From assembly GCF_963576615.1 (NCBI RefSeq), contig NC_088711.1:13873869-13937868 (forward strand): a DNA stretch of 64,000 nt. Direction: 5' to 3'. Each line of letters starts with the position of its first letter. Position 1 is the stretch's first letter. Source of the stretch: Watersipora subatra. Lineage: Eukaryota; Bryozoa; Gymnolaemata; Cheilostomatida; Watersiporidae. Below, one piece after another: positions 23,961 to 34,989 of this stretch. The notes under the pieces were generated by a model, which saw only the letters and a program-made list of their open reading frames with translations, did not search any database and was not told the origin of the DNA. The position numbers were made by a program, and so were the translations under genes.

Positions 23961-26900
23961 AGTGATTGTTATATGTTTGGCTAGTAATTAGTTTCCTCTC
24001 CGAGATGAGAATTGCAAGTTCTACAGAATCCATGACAGTTTTAAAGCTGAGTTTAGTAAAAATAAAAGATGACCAGAGTCGCCATTAAGACTATTTAGGT
24101 CATTAGGTATTTAGGACATTAGGTAAACACCAAACTCACAAGCTGATACAATTCATGAGTTGTATGAAGTCGGAGACTGCTTGTAACCGTCATCTCTTCC
24201 TGAATTCACTCTTGAACTAGTTGTTTTCTGGTTCAAAGAATCCTAGCTAATGTAGGAGTAGAACATCTGCCTCTTATAACAGAGCATGTTTTGTTGAGGC
24301 ACAATATAGTTACCCTACGATGATAAAACCATCACTTACGCATTGCTTCTGTTTAGAGGTTCTTCTGTCTGTATATTACCACCGTGAATGTGTCACCTCG
24401 TCAAGGGCAGGTGGTTTACAATAAATGTATTAATAATATTGATAAATGTTGTTATAAGAGACTTCTCAACTGTTCACATCTACACATAATTGTACACTTG
24501 AACTGGTCATAAGCTGCACTGAGAACAGACACGTCAAAGAATCATTTGAAATATGCGCCGTTATGCAAAATAATTATACAAATTTAAGCTATTTCAGATG
24601 CAATTTCCACAAATTAATTGCAGTGTACTAGACATCCAAGCGCTGTGATGCAGTTAGTTTTAAGTGTAGCGCAGCGCTTAGAGACACACAAATCTCAAAG
24701 ACTTATAAATACGTGACACAGCGTGGGGGGCAATTAGTAAAATAACCCATATTTATAAACTGTGGGAAGCTGCTAGTTGTGCTGATTTCATTTTAATGCA
24801 AATTCATAGTGCTGCATTAGGACTGAGTATTTCCTGACTGATAGCAGTTTTATGTATTATTTAAAAAAACGCAATATATTAACTTTTTAATCAATTGCAA
24901 AGAATGGCTATAAAATGCATTTATATTTAGCTACTGGTAAAAAGCAGAGTCATGTGATTAATTGTCATTTAACTAATTATTATATGACTAATTTTCATGT
25001 GACTAATTGTCATGTGAATAATTATCATGCGACTCACTGTCATGTGACACCCATCATTCGGCCAAGTTTTCAAACCTGCGAAGTTGTCAGATGTATCGTG
25101 GATTTTCTAAATGTGAACTATTTTGTCTTCTGAATAAGCGATTATTTTTTCGCCATACTGAATTTGCCGCACACTCATCGAAGGTCTGACATGAAAGGAC
25201 AGATTTTAGTTGAGTAACAGAGTTAACAAATAGGAGCTGGAGCTTCTTTCGTACTGGCATCATAAAAAAGTGAGCATTTATTACATTTTTCTGTCACATA
25301 CTTTATTCAAAGCAGATGATTCGCTATTTGCTGACAGCTGTCAACCTATACAATCCTCGACAGCGAGTCAGCATACAATACAATTTGTCTATTCACCACA
25401 TTTTTTAGAATGAGATTCATAATATTTTTTTATATATCGTTGTCTTTGTTGCAAGAAGAAACCTTCTTTGTTCATTCTGTAATTGCCCATGATCAAACAA
25501 TGCAAGATATTTCTAATCAATTTTTAATGCGTTAAATAAAATTATGAGGATTCATTAATGTGTAAACTTCCTTGAGGAGAGTCTCCTAACTTGGCAAATT
25601 TTATGACATTGAGCGGTATTTTATGTTATCTTGGCATGTTTTGTGATACTCTTGTAACGATGTGTTCATTTTATCACGTAAGCACTTGGCTTAAATAGGT
25701 TCGTATAGAATTTTTGTGGTAAACAAAAGTTTTTACCAGTTTTAGAAAAGGATTAAGATTTTATCAGTTTTTTAGAAGCGAGGATCAACTGTTTACAAGC
25801 TACTAAAGAGAAATTACATACCGGACACTTGCAACATATATGTCCACTACACGGAACGGTGCATCAGTTGTTTCACCTCCTTTGATCTTATTTGGGTGTG
25901 TCAAAATACAATCATCTAGGTTGTAAAATAATTCTCCCATGACAATCAATTTTTTGCGTGAGTCTTTCAAAGAGTTCTTATGTTTGTTCAGAAATAAGGA
26001 CAGTAGAATTGCGTAAAACATTTGGAGACGCTTGTAATCTTTTTAGACTCCGCACTTAGACAAGCTATTGAAGCTAAACTATAAGACAGCACTCACGGAT
26101 CAGATTTTTTGATCCGCAATATCATATTGAAAAAAAGATTTTTTCCGCCGGATGTAGATCAGGTTCCTCAGGGAATGGGAGATGTAGGTACATGTCAATT
26201 TATCTTTTCTCAAGGTAAACTAAGTTAACAGACACAAACTAATATTCGCTGTACATACATCACCTGGTAATTGTGTGGATACAGCCGCTCTTCGCCGTGT
26301 TTGCTATTTCAAGTTGATTAAATGTAAACAATAGTTTCGAAATATCCTCTGACGCCCTCAGGTAAAACTGTAGATATTCAGCTAGTCGCCTTGCCCATTG
26401 CCAACACCCACTAATCTCGCCAGCACCTATTATATGTTCGTATCATGCTATTTGCTTTAGATTTGCGTCATTAATGGATCATTCTATTGAGCCATAATAA
26501 TTCCTTACACTATGATATTATGCCAAATCTAGTTGTTGGCAGCGCTGTTTCATGACCTCATCCTCGTCTTCTACCACATCAGCTTTGACAGCATATACTT
26601 GTATAAAGTCTGCATGCTTCCTCACACAGAAAATCCTTTAGTTCATTGTAGACTCTGCTCCATAAATAAAATGATAAGGACTTGTCCATGCTTGTCAGAA
26701 AGTTTCTAAACTAGAGATCATTGTGAGTGTTGTCTCCCCATGTTTGGGTAAAATAGACTAGTGAAAGTAATGAATGAGATTTTAACTCAAGATTGCCAGG
26801 GATTGAAGGACTGTTTAGTTATGAACTCTGCTCAAACTTCATTTACAAAAGCAAGAATGTAACGATGGCTTTAAACAATAAGAGAATACGAATATTTGAA

Positions 26901-27410
26901 ATAAATTTTGCATGATTGTTGAAATATTTTTTATTGTACTTTATCATATAACATTACTGCTACATGTATATAATATTATTTATATTTACTGTTGCTACAC
27001 TATGTTATTTTCTGATGTTTGCATGTAAAAAAACCTTTTCTTTTCAGGCAAAAATGGAAGCAATATTGAAAATGTTATTTTGTAGTATTTTAAAGGTTTG
27101 CAGCTGTTGTCTTCTCCATTTAATTAATACGACAACCCCAAAGCTCTTTATTTGCTGGCACTCACATAGATCTACATGTAGTTACTGAGATACTGAAATG
27201 TACATACAGTGAAAATTTTCTACTGACTAACACCAACTTGAAGTTTGACGATATATATATATGATATCTATAGCTGTATTTTTTATTCCTACTTGTAAAT
27301 AAAAAAGGATATCCTAATGAAAAACCTTAAGATTGAGTTGATCCCTGCTGAAAATTTTAATGAATTTTGATTATAGTACAGTAGTGCACGGAGGCAAATT
27401 ACCTTTCGCA
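23961..27410. other. Intergenic, no gene seen
   Basis: Contains a short degenerate repeat at 24950-25065 (about seven copies of a 15-bp CATGTGACTAATTRT unit). I see no coding sequence. Confidence 0.6.
24950..25065. repeat. Degenerate 15-bp tandem repeat
   Basis: About seven imperfect copies of CATGTGACTAATTGT, with ATTTAAC, ATATGAC and ATGCGAC variants. Confidence 0.75.
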
Positions 27411-27475
27411 AATGGTTGCATTCCACTAAAAAATTAATTTATATTGTGAGACTACTAGTCAATATACATGACAGG

Positions 27476-28545
27476 CTTGTCCTAGTATACTGTAGTACAC
27501 TAGTATGCTGTAGTACACTAGTATGCTGTAGTACACTAGTATGCTGTAGTACACTAGTATGCTGTAGTACACTAATATGCTGTAGTACACTAGTATGCTG
27601 TAGTACACTAGTATGCTGTAGTACACTAGTATGCTGTAGTACACTAGTATGCTGTAGTACACTAGTATGCTGTAGTACACTATTATGCTGTAGTACACTA
27701 GTATGCTGTAGTACACTAATATGCTGTAGTACACTAGTATGCTGTAGTACACTAGTATGCTGTAGTACACTAGTATGCTGTAGTACACTAGTATACTGTA
27801 GTACACTAGTATGCTGTAGTACACTAGTATGCTGTAGTACACTAGTATACTGTAGTACACTAGTATGCTGTAGTACACTAGTATGCTGTAGTACACTAGT
27901 ATACTGTAGTACACTAGTATGCTGTAGTACACTAGTATACTGTAGTACACTAGTATACTGTAGTACACTAGTATGCTGTAGTACACTAGTATACTGTAGT
28001 ACACTAGTATACTGTAGTACACTAGTATGCTGTAGTACACTAGTATGCTGTAGTACACTAGTATGCTGTAGTACACTAGTATACTGTAGTACACTAGTAT
28101 GCTGTAGTACACTAGTATACTGTAGTACACTAGTATACTGTAGTACACTAGTATGCTGTAGTACACTAGTATACTGTAGTACACTAGTATGCTGTAGTAC
28201 ACTAGTATACTGTAGTACACTAGTATGCTGTAGTACACTAGTATGCTGTAGTACACTAGTATGCTGTAGTACACTAGTGTACTGTAGTACACTAATATGC
28301 TGTAGTACACTAGTATACTGTAGTATACTAGTATACTGTAGTACACTAGTATACTATAGTACACTAGTATGCTGTAGTACACTAGTATGCTGTAGTACAC
28401 TAGTATACTGTAGTACACTAGTATGCTGTAGTACACTAGTATGCTGTAGTACACTAGTATACTGTAGTACACTAGTATACTGTACTGCACTAGTAGGCTG
28501 TAGTACCCCAGTATGCTGTAGTACATTAGTATACTGCAGCCTGTA
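27476..28545. repeat. Satellite-like array, 18-bp near-palindromic unit, about 59 copies
   Basis: The unit is TAGTACACTAGTATGCTG or its variant ending TATACTG. Its core is nearly self-complementary around ACTAGT, and one copy near 28322 (AGTATACTAGTATACT) is perfectly palindromic. The first copies are nearly all of the TGCTG type. The two types alternate irregularly from about 27790. The 18-bp period leaves 391 codons open on + and 355 on -, neither being a real gene. Confidence 0.97.
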
Positions 28546-28974
28546 CACTATGGTGTATTTGACACCTCATATACTGGTAGTTCTAAATTAATCTCTACAG
28601 CTTTGTATACACCATAGGAAAGCGCGACAAATATTCTACCATATAGGATTTAGTGTGAAGAGAAGGTATTTTACAATCATCAATTACATGCCACATAATT
28701 GTAGTTTTACTTTATTATTGTATTTTTAATTGATATATTTTACTGAAATATGATATCAGTTGAAATAGCACAAAGCAGTACAACATTGCCCAATATAGAG
28801 GATATAGAGGATATAGCAATATAGCACGACATGATACAACTTGAAAAGTAAGTTGTTGCAACATCATGATATTTATATATCTATATTATAAATCTCAGTT
28901 TGTCTATCGTCTGTAGTTTGTGTGTCCAGCTATAGCGATTATGTTTTAACAACGAAAAATCAATTTCTTGCTGA

Positions 28975-29047
28975 AATAGGACTCATGACCTTCAAATCAC
29001 ATGTCTGTTAGCAAGAGCGTGTAACTACAAGGCTAAGCCGGTCTTAT
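28975..29047 (-). repeat. tRNA-like segment, possible SINE head
   Basis: On the minus strand the segment reads GGCTTAGCCTTGTAGTTACA and, about 30 bases later, GAAGGTCATGAGTCC. These look like degraded A and B boxes of RNA polymerase III promoters. Adjoining it at 28870-28975 is a sequence with AATCTCAGTTTGTCTATCGT that has the look of a dispersed repeat. No second copy is in the window, so this is tentative. Confidence 0.35.
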
Positions 29048-31039
29048 CACACCCACCGCTATTATGATATACTGTATATCATTTTTCCGATTGCACACCT
29101 TAAATGTGTACTTGTTATTTCATAAATTAATACGGTGTGCCCTCGAGCTACGATGCCCCTATTAAAATTTTTTTGCATCAATATATGGAACACAACATTT
29201 TTTTGTTCTCACCATGAGGGCAAATATTTTTTTACTTTTTTCCGCCATACAATAATAACAAAAATTTCTATTGAACTTAAAACTTGAAATAATGAAAATG
29301 CTATGATATGCTAAATGATATGATATGGAAATAATATGCTCATTGTCGAAATTCCTCTTGTAACGCCTGAAAAAGATTGATACAGCTGTGTTATTGTTTC
29401 TTAATTTATTTGAACCGCACAGAACATTTTTCTTATGATATGAAGTTTGAAAGTTAGAATGGTAACTGTTGTTATATTTTAAATAAAACTAAAGCTTTTA
29501 GTTAAATTTATTTAAATTTAGGATGCAATAAATTAGCTAACTTACCTCCAACTTGTTCTAGATCTTTAAATAAATACGCATGGGAAGCTAATACATGTCT
29601 CTACCAGTTGATATCTATTACCTGCAATTTACCGATGATTATCTTACAGCCTGCGCTACAACTTGTTGGAGCTTTTAGTTTTTTATTTCATTCCAAATTT
29701 GAAGGCATATTTTCATTTTATAACTATATTTAACAAGGTTGCATAAAAGCTCATTACATTCATCAATATGTTTGCTACAGTTTGCAGCCAAAACTGGCTT
29801 TTTATGCGCGATAGAACAGTTACGAGCGTCAGTCCATTGTAAGCCGAGTTCAGATAACCGCAATGATGGCATCAAATAATATGCTATAAATCTGCAAATT
29901 TATAAGCTATATACTAATAATCTATCAAATGCTACAAATATATATTCAAGAACAAATGAAATTAATAAACCATGTTTATAATACAATCAGAAACAAAATG
30001 ACCATTTTTAAAACAAAAATATTAGCATCGTTTGCTCGGCCAGTTGCGTTCTGATTGTTGGTTCCGTTTGAAACCATTTCATATTCTTCTGGCTGTTCAA
30101 TACCTTCCACAGTGTCTCCTGACCTCAACTCCTGTTAGGCACAGCTGAGCTAGTCGGTATTAGCGCCCAAACAATTGTTTAGCAGGGCAAAACTTTTACG
30201 CGATGCACTTTAAAATACATGTATACATTTCGTTTGAAAATAATGAGTTTTTCGCGTGTAATCAAAATAGCCTCAAAATTTTAGCCTCAAAATACATAGT
30301 ATCACAGATTCTATTGTAAATGTGAAAACTTAAAAAAGAAAGAAACTGCTATTAGCCTGATACAGGTACTATTTTTATGGTGTTGCATTCAAAGTTTTAA
30401 CGGAAAAACTGTAAGCTTGGAATTGAAAAGCGGACTTCGATACGAACAAAAATGACGAATGAATTAATTTGTTATTGATGTAATCGAGTCATTAATAGTA
30501 CAGTTTTGTGGACAATTTTCTGCTGATCACTTGCTTATGGGTTCGTAAAGATCAAAAATGTCAACTAGTGGTGGCCAAATAAAAGTGGCGTTCAAACAGA
30601 GTGAAGTTCAATTAAAGGGTGGCGCTCTGCTTTTCAACCCTTCTCCGGTAATGCCGCTCAAATAGAGGGTGGCATTCAAATGAAGGTGGTGTTTAAATAC
30701 AGGTTTTATGGTATATGTAATCGAAACATTAGAGACGAATTCCTACTAGTACAAACAACATACTGTTCCAAATATATGTTATATATATATATATATAATA
30801 TATGCCATCATTATTAGATGTACACATGCAGAGTGACATGGGTGTTTCATGTTAGGGAAATTAATAAAGAATGCTATACACTGAACAACGGTACATGTAA
30901 CATATGTGAAGGATCCGCCATGAAGCATTTACTGCTCCACAAAGAACCAAATCACTTCTAGTAGTAGAATGGGTTTATATATTTATATAAAATAAATATA
31001 AACAAATGCTGTTAATTTGCTCATACAACTAACTACAAT

Positions 31040-31400
31040 GGCGAGACTTTTCCGTGCTCTACCTGCTCTGGATTGTCTGGCACATTATAGATCTTCTCAG
31101 GAATATAAGTTTCTCCCTTCTTCTTTAGTGGCTGGATGGCCAGCTTCTTTTAGCATGGTAGCAGCTCGGTTTCTCTGGTACCAGCTCAATGGCCGGTCAG
31201 TCTGTCCTTTACTGGTTAGCAGCCGGCCGTACATACTTCCGGTTGGCTAAGATTCTCAGGGCCCAGCCCATTTTCCTACTGCCTCGGTCTGGCGGGGCCA
31301 GCCCGAATCTTTCTTGGCCAGGCTGAGCTAGGTCGTTCTCTTGAATCTGGCCAGCCGGCTGACCATGATGATGTTACTTAGCTCTGGGCCCATTTGCCCG
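31040..31400. other. GC-rich patch with GGCCAGC-like words
   Basis: An island rich in GGCCAGC, GCCGGCC and GGCTGG words in an AT-rich background. No credible protein or RNA gene is recognised. Confidence 0.5.
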
Positions 31401-32852
31401 TATCCATCACACATCCCTAAACTGTCCAGAAAGGAAAAAACTTGACTAGCTTATGTTTTATGTTCATCGTTTTCCTTAATATTTGCTACCACCTCGGCTC
31501 ATGAAAATTGAAGGAGAACAACAAGCGTCTAGTTACGGTCTTCATAGGACCTCTCTTCATAGCAGCTAGTAATGCTCAGCAAGGCATCTCAAAATAAGTA
31601 TTGTTTGTAGCATCTGTCGCTGCAAAGCACACAAGGTATGAGCTAGCGTAATGCTAGGTTATGGTATGGTTATGGTTATGGTATATCAGGCCGATTGCCC
31701 ATTCAAAGCATACATATCATTGTCTCTATTCACCCGACTTATTGAATGGTCAATACTTATGCTTTTATTGGCCGCTGAAGCATAATGCGGCTCGCAGTTG
31801 CTAGGCTCTCGACAGGAAGTCACCTCATAATGCATGCATCTGATGCTCGATGCTAAGCCGTAATTTGGCATCGTACACAATGACATGTCTCAACCAGTAT
31901 TCAGAAAGAGCTGTAAGTATTGGGTGCTACATTACTTGCATGAAGTCAGTTATAGACTACAGGTAAGAAGGACACAACGTAAGAAGGACACAACGTTTAC
32001 ATGCTTGACTAGTGACAGCAGGTGCTTTAAAAGCTTTGCTAATGAAAAACAACTTTATTACGCCTTCCAGTACCTATATAGTTGCATTATATCATTGAAT
32101 GGTAAAAGAGTGCATAGACATTGAACGGCATCTAGCGGAGAAGCTGAATTCAATAGCGAATGTGCATAGAGAAAAACTAGGAAGGCACCGAAGTATCAAG
32201 CGCTTCTACTGCTCCAGCCACGAGTGAGTTTATAAGCTCACTATAGCCCCGGAGGGATGGTTTATCTTGTTTACATGTGATATGCTCATGCCTTCTCTTA
32301 TCAGGTTGCAGATGGTGCGCAAATTACTTGCAGTAATTCTACACTATTACTTTTACTTAGCACTGATCTTAAAAAAGAGTTGTAGAACTTAGTTCCTATG
32401 GGCTTTAGTATAAAATCAAGTGAAAATGTGAAAAATTGTTGAAAGATCACAGTTTATAAAAATAGAAAGACTGAAAGAGCTATAATCATTGCGTAATCAG
32501 GTCTTGGACCCGTAAAAATAGATGACTTTGGTTTCCGATAAACTTAGAGTCTTACATCTTAAAAATACAACAAGTGCAGTAGAAGACAATGAATTAAATA
32601 TCTGTAAAATCTTTCGGTATATAGATGTGTTGATTAACCTGACAATGGCTACAGTAACTTTTGAGAGTTGCCCTCTCAGTATTTTTATAGTGTCAACCAA
32701 TTCTAGCCATTCTATAATAGGACTATAAAACTGACCCTTTTGTGTGTATCACAAGAAATGAACATGCTGTTATTGTTGTTTAATGATAGGAAGCACATGC
32801 TACCTTGAAATCTACAAAAGAAATTGGATTACATTCCCAAATCTGTTGACAG

Positions 32853-34989
32853 ATGGGTCCGCCTCAAATTGATCAGAGTAGGGCGAGCTTGATATGGGCG
32901 CTCTGGCACAACATAGATCCTAAAATTTTGGCCACTACGACAGAAGAGAGGGCAGACACAATATCGGTGCAATCGTATGAGGTGCCGTATAAGCACACTC
33001 CATGCAATGCCTTCCCGAGCAGAAAGCCGCAGTACCCAAAGATAGTAAGACTGAAAGCTCAACAAAATGCTGCCAGAACTCGGTACTCCTCTACTGCCCC
33101 GCTGCCAACACAACTTGAATGCGATGAGCAGATGTCATTGCAAGCTCATTCAACTATTCGTAAGCATTGACATTTTTTCTCACAGGATGAACTTATGCCC
33201 GAGTTAGAATATGAGAAACTAACTCTGTTTATAATGTTTTCCAATAATTCCAAATAATTGTTACCAGATATACACAGTATTTTGTTATTATTATTTATTA
33301 ATTATCACAACTACTAAATTTAATTACTAAACTTATTAATTAAATTTATTTACTAAATTTAATTATTAAATTTAATTATTAATGGTAATTATTAAATTAA
33401 TTACAAGTATTTATTTTACAACATTTAAAATTAACTAGTTTTTAAAAACTTCAATTAAACATCGGCTTTGTACTGATTAGTAGTATGGCTGCTTAGTAGT
33501 ACACTAGTACATTAGTAGTACACTGCTTATTGTGAATTCACCTGTACAAGTCTTCTCGTACGGTTGCAGTATGTAATTTTTTTCATGAATGACACCACCA
33601 AACATATATAGGCAGTAATGTAGTGCTAACTTTTTTTTAACCATAACTGTAAAGTTGAAATAAGTGGATGTAGGCGATCAAGAGTCGCAACGCGATTCCA
33701 CCGCCATGTAGTGGCGGTTGAAACAGCTGGGGGCCTGGGCCGCTGTAAGCCTCTAGTGGAGTCCGGGGCAAAACCTTGGCCGCCAAAGCTTACAAAGCTT
33801 TAAAATCATATGATATGAGAAATGAGCACATCTGTAGTAATGAATAAGTTGAACCAACCAATTAGGATCACAATCTTGTTATGTTACATGAACATTACAT
33901 TACTGTATTGTAGTGTATGCTGCTTTTATATTGAATGGCCATTGAATATCGATTATAATGACATTAGTGTACTTGAATCAATGAAATAGAGCTACAATAT
34001 ATCTTGAGAATTGGCAAAGTCGAAAATTTTTTAACCCTAACTATAGCTATATTTAAAAAACACACAAATTTTCTAACCATAACTTAGTTATGGAGAGTTA
34101 GGGTAGCACTACATCACTGTATATAGGGAAGCTAAAAACCTTGTTTGCAGAATATTAGGCTTGCAAAGAAAAATACATTAGAAGATAATAAATATTCTAC
34201 GCTGAATTTTCAAACAGTTACAGACATAAAATCTATAATCAGAGGCGTTGCTTAATCATATAAATATACATTTGGAAAATTATAACTCAGACCATGTCCA
34301 CACCTGTGAATACTCTTTTCACTTAGAAATATGTATGGTTTTAACTTATACTTCCACACATTGTTTTCATTTTGGCAGTTTCTGATGGTTCATCTAAAAG
34401 GAAGCAGTACAAGTCCGACACATTTTTAACGGAAATGCCCGAGTTCTATACGATGGAGCCAGATTCGATGGCAGAAACTAAAAAGATCTCAATGCCTGCA
34501 TTTTTACCAACAATACAAGCAAAAACGCATTCAAAGTCTCAGAATCACAGCAAATCATCCGAAGTACGTAACTACCTCATCAGACATGAACTAGCCAGCT
34601 GTAGGAACGCGGTAAAGCCTTACACAGCCGATGCTTACACCTCGGACTCAATGACTACCTCCGTTCTTAGAAAATCTACTTATGGACGAGAGATATCAGC
34701 ACCAGCGACAACACCGATATCTAAAAAAAGGACAACTTTCAAACACAAGAGTAAATATAAGCAAGTGGGAACTAAGAAAAAGACTCATACGGGAAGAAAT
34801 AGAGAAAACTCTATGCGAAATAACTCTATGCGAAATAGTAGTACAATTGTTCACAGCGTTAGTCCACAATCATATCACTCCTTTGTCACTCCACAGGAAG
34901 AACTCATCCATCACTTTTCAAGAGTCAGCATGAGACAAGTGCAGGCAACTCTTAATAATAATAAACTGGAGTTGCCTAATCTTTGTTAG
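32853..34989 (+). CDS. Unrecognised basic low-complexity protein, two exons, 305 residues
   Basis: Exon 1 is 32853-33159 and exon 2 is 34379-34989. The donor ATTC|GTAAGC and acceptor TTGGCAG|TTTCTG join in phase (C+TT gives Leu), producing 305 residues before TAG. The ATG lies directly after an AG (...gttgacag) and is preceded by an in-frame TGA. It is therefore either the true start or the first codon of an exon that follows a 5' UTR intron. The protein is rich in Lys, Arg, Ser and Thr, with no signal peptide or membrane segment. Visible features are a WALWHNIDP stretch near the N-terminus, a basic tract (KKRTTFKHKSKYKQ) and a duplicated SMRNNSMRNSS near the C-terminus. It is probably largely disordered. 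I do not recognise the family. Confidence 0.65.
33160..34378 (+). other. Intron of the 32.9-kb gene
   Basis: AT-rich intron with a low-complexity AATTTAATTA tract at 33290-33420 and a GC-rich island at 33670-33790. Confidence 0.55.
33670..33790. other. GC-rich island within intron
   Basis: About 120 bases of markedly higher GC with internal complementarity, for example CACCGCCATGTAGTGGCGGT, GGGGCCTGGGCCGC and CCGGGGC. It may be part of a dispersed repeat or a structured RNA; no copy elsewhere in the window. Confidence 0.45.

Larger units (their letters stand above)
28560..32850. other. Intergenic, repeats and a GC-rich patch, no gene
   Basis: Holds a SINE-like segment at 28870-29060, a (TA)n tract near 30777-30800 and a GC-rich patch at about 31040-31400. 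No coding sequence is supported. Confidence 0.55.

Noticed and set aside
23660-23965. 101-codon frame rich in Tyr and Ile
   Set aside because: Encoded by TA-rich simple sequence.
27416-28591. 391-codon + strand and 355-codon - strand open frames
   Set aside because: Both arise from an 18-bp tandem repeat whose period is a multiple of three. The product is a Cys/Ser/Thr/Leu or Tyr/Ser/Ile/Leu repeat with no other support.
31017-31250. 77-codon + strand frame in the GC-rich patch
   Set aside because: Open because of low stop density in GC-rich sequence; no recognisable protein.
32829-33113. 94-codon minus-strand frame
   Set aside because: Antisense shadow of exon 1 of the 32.9-kb gene; no start or splice support.
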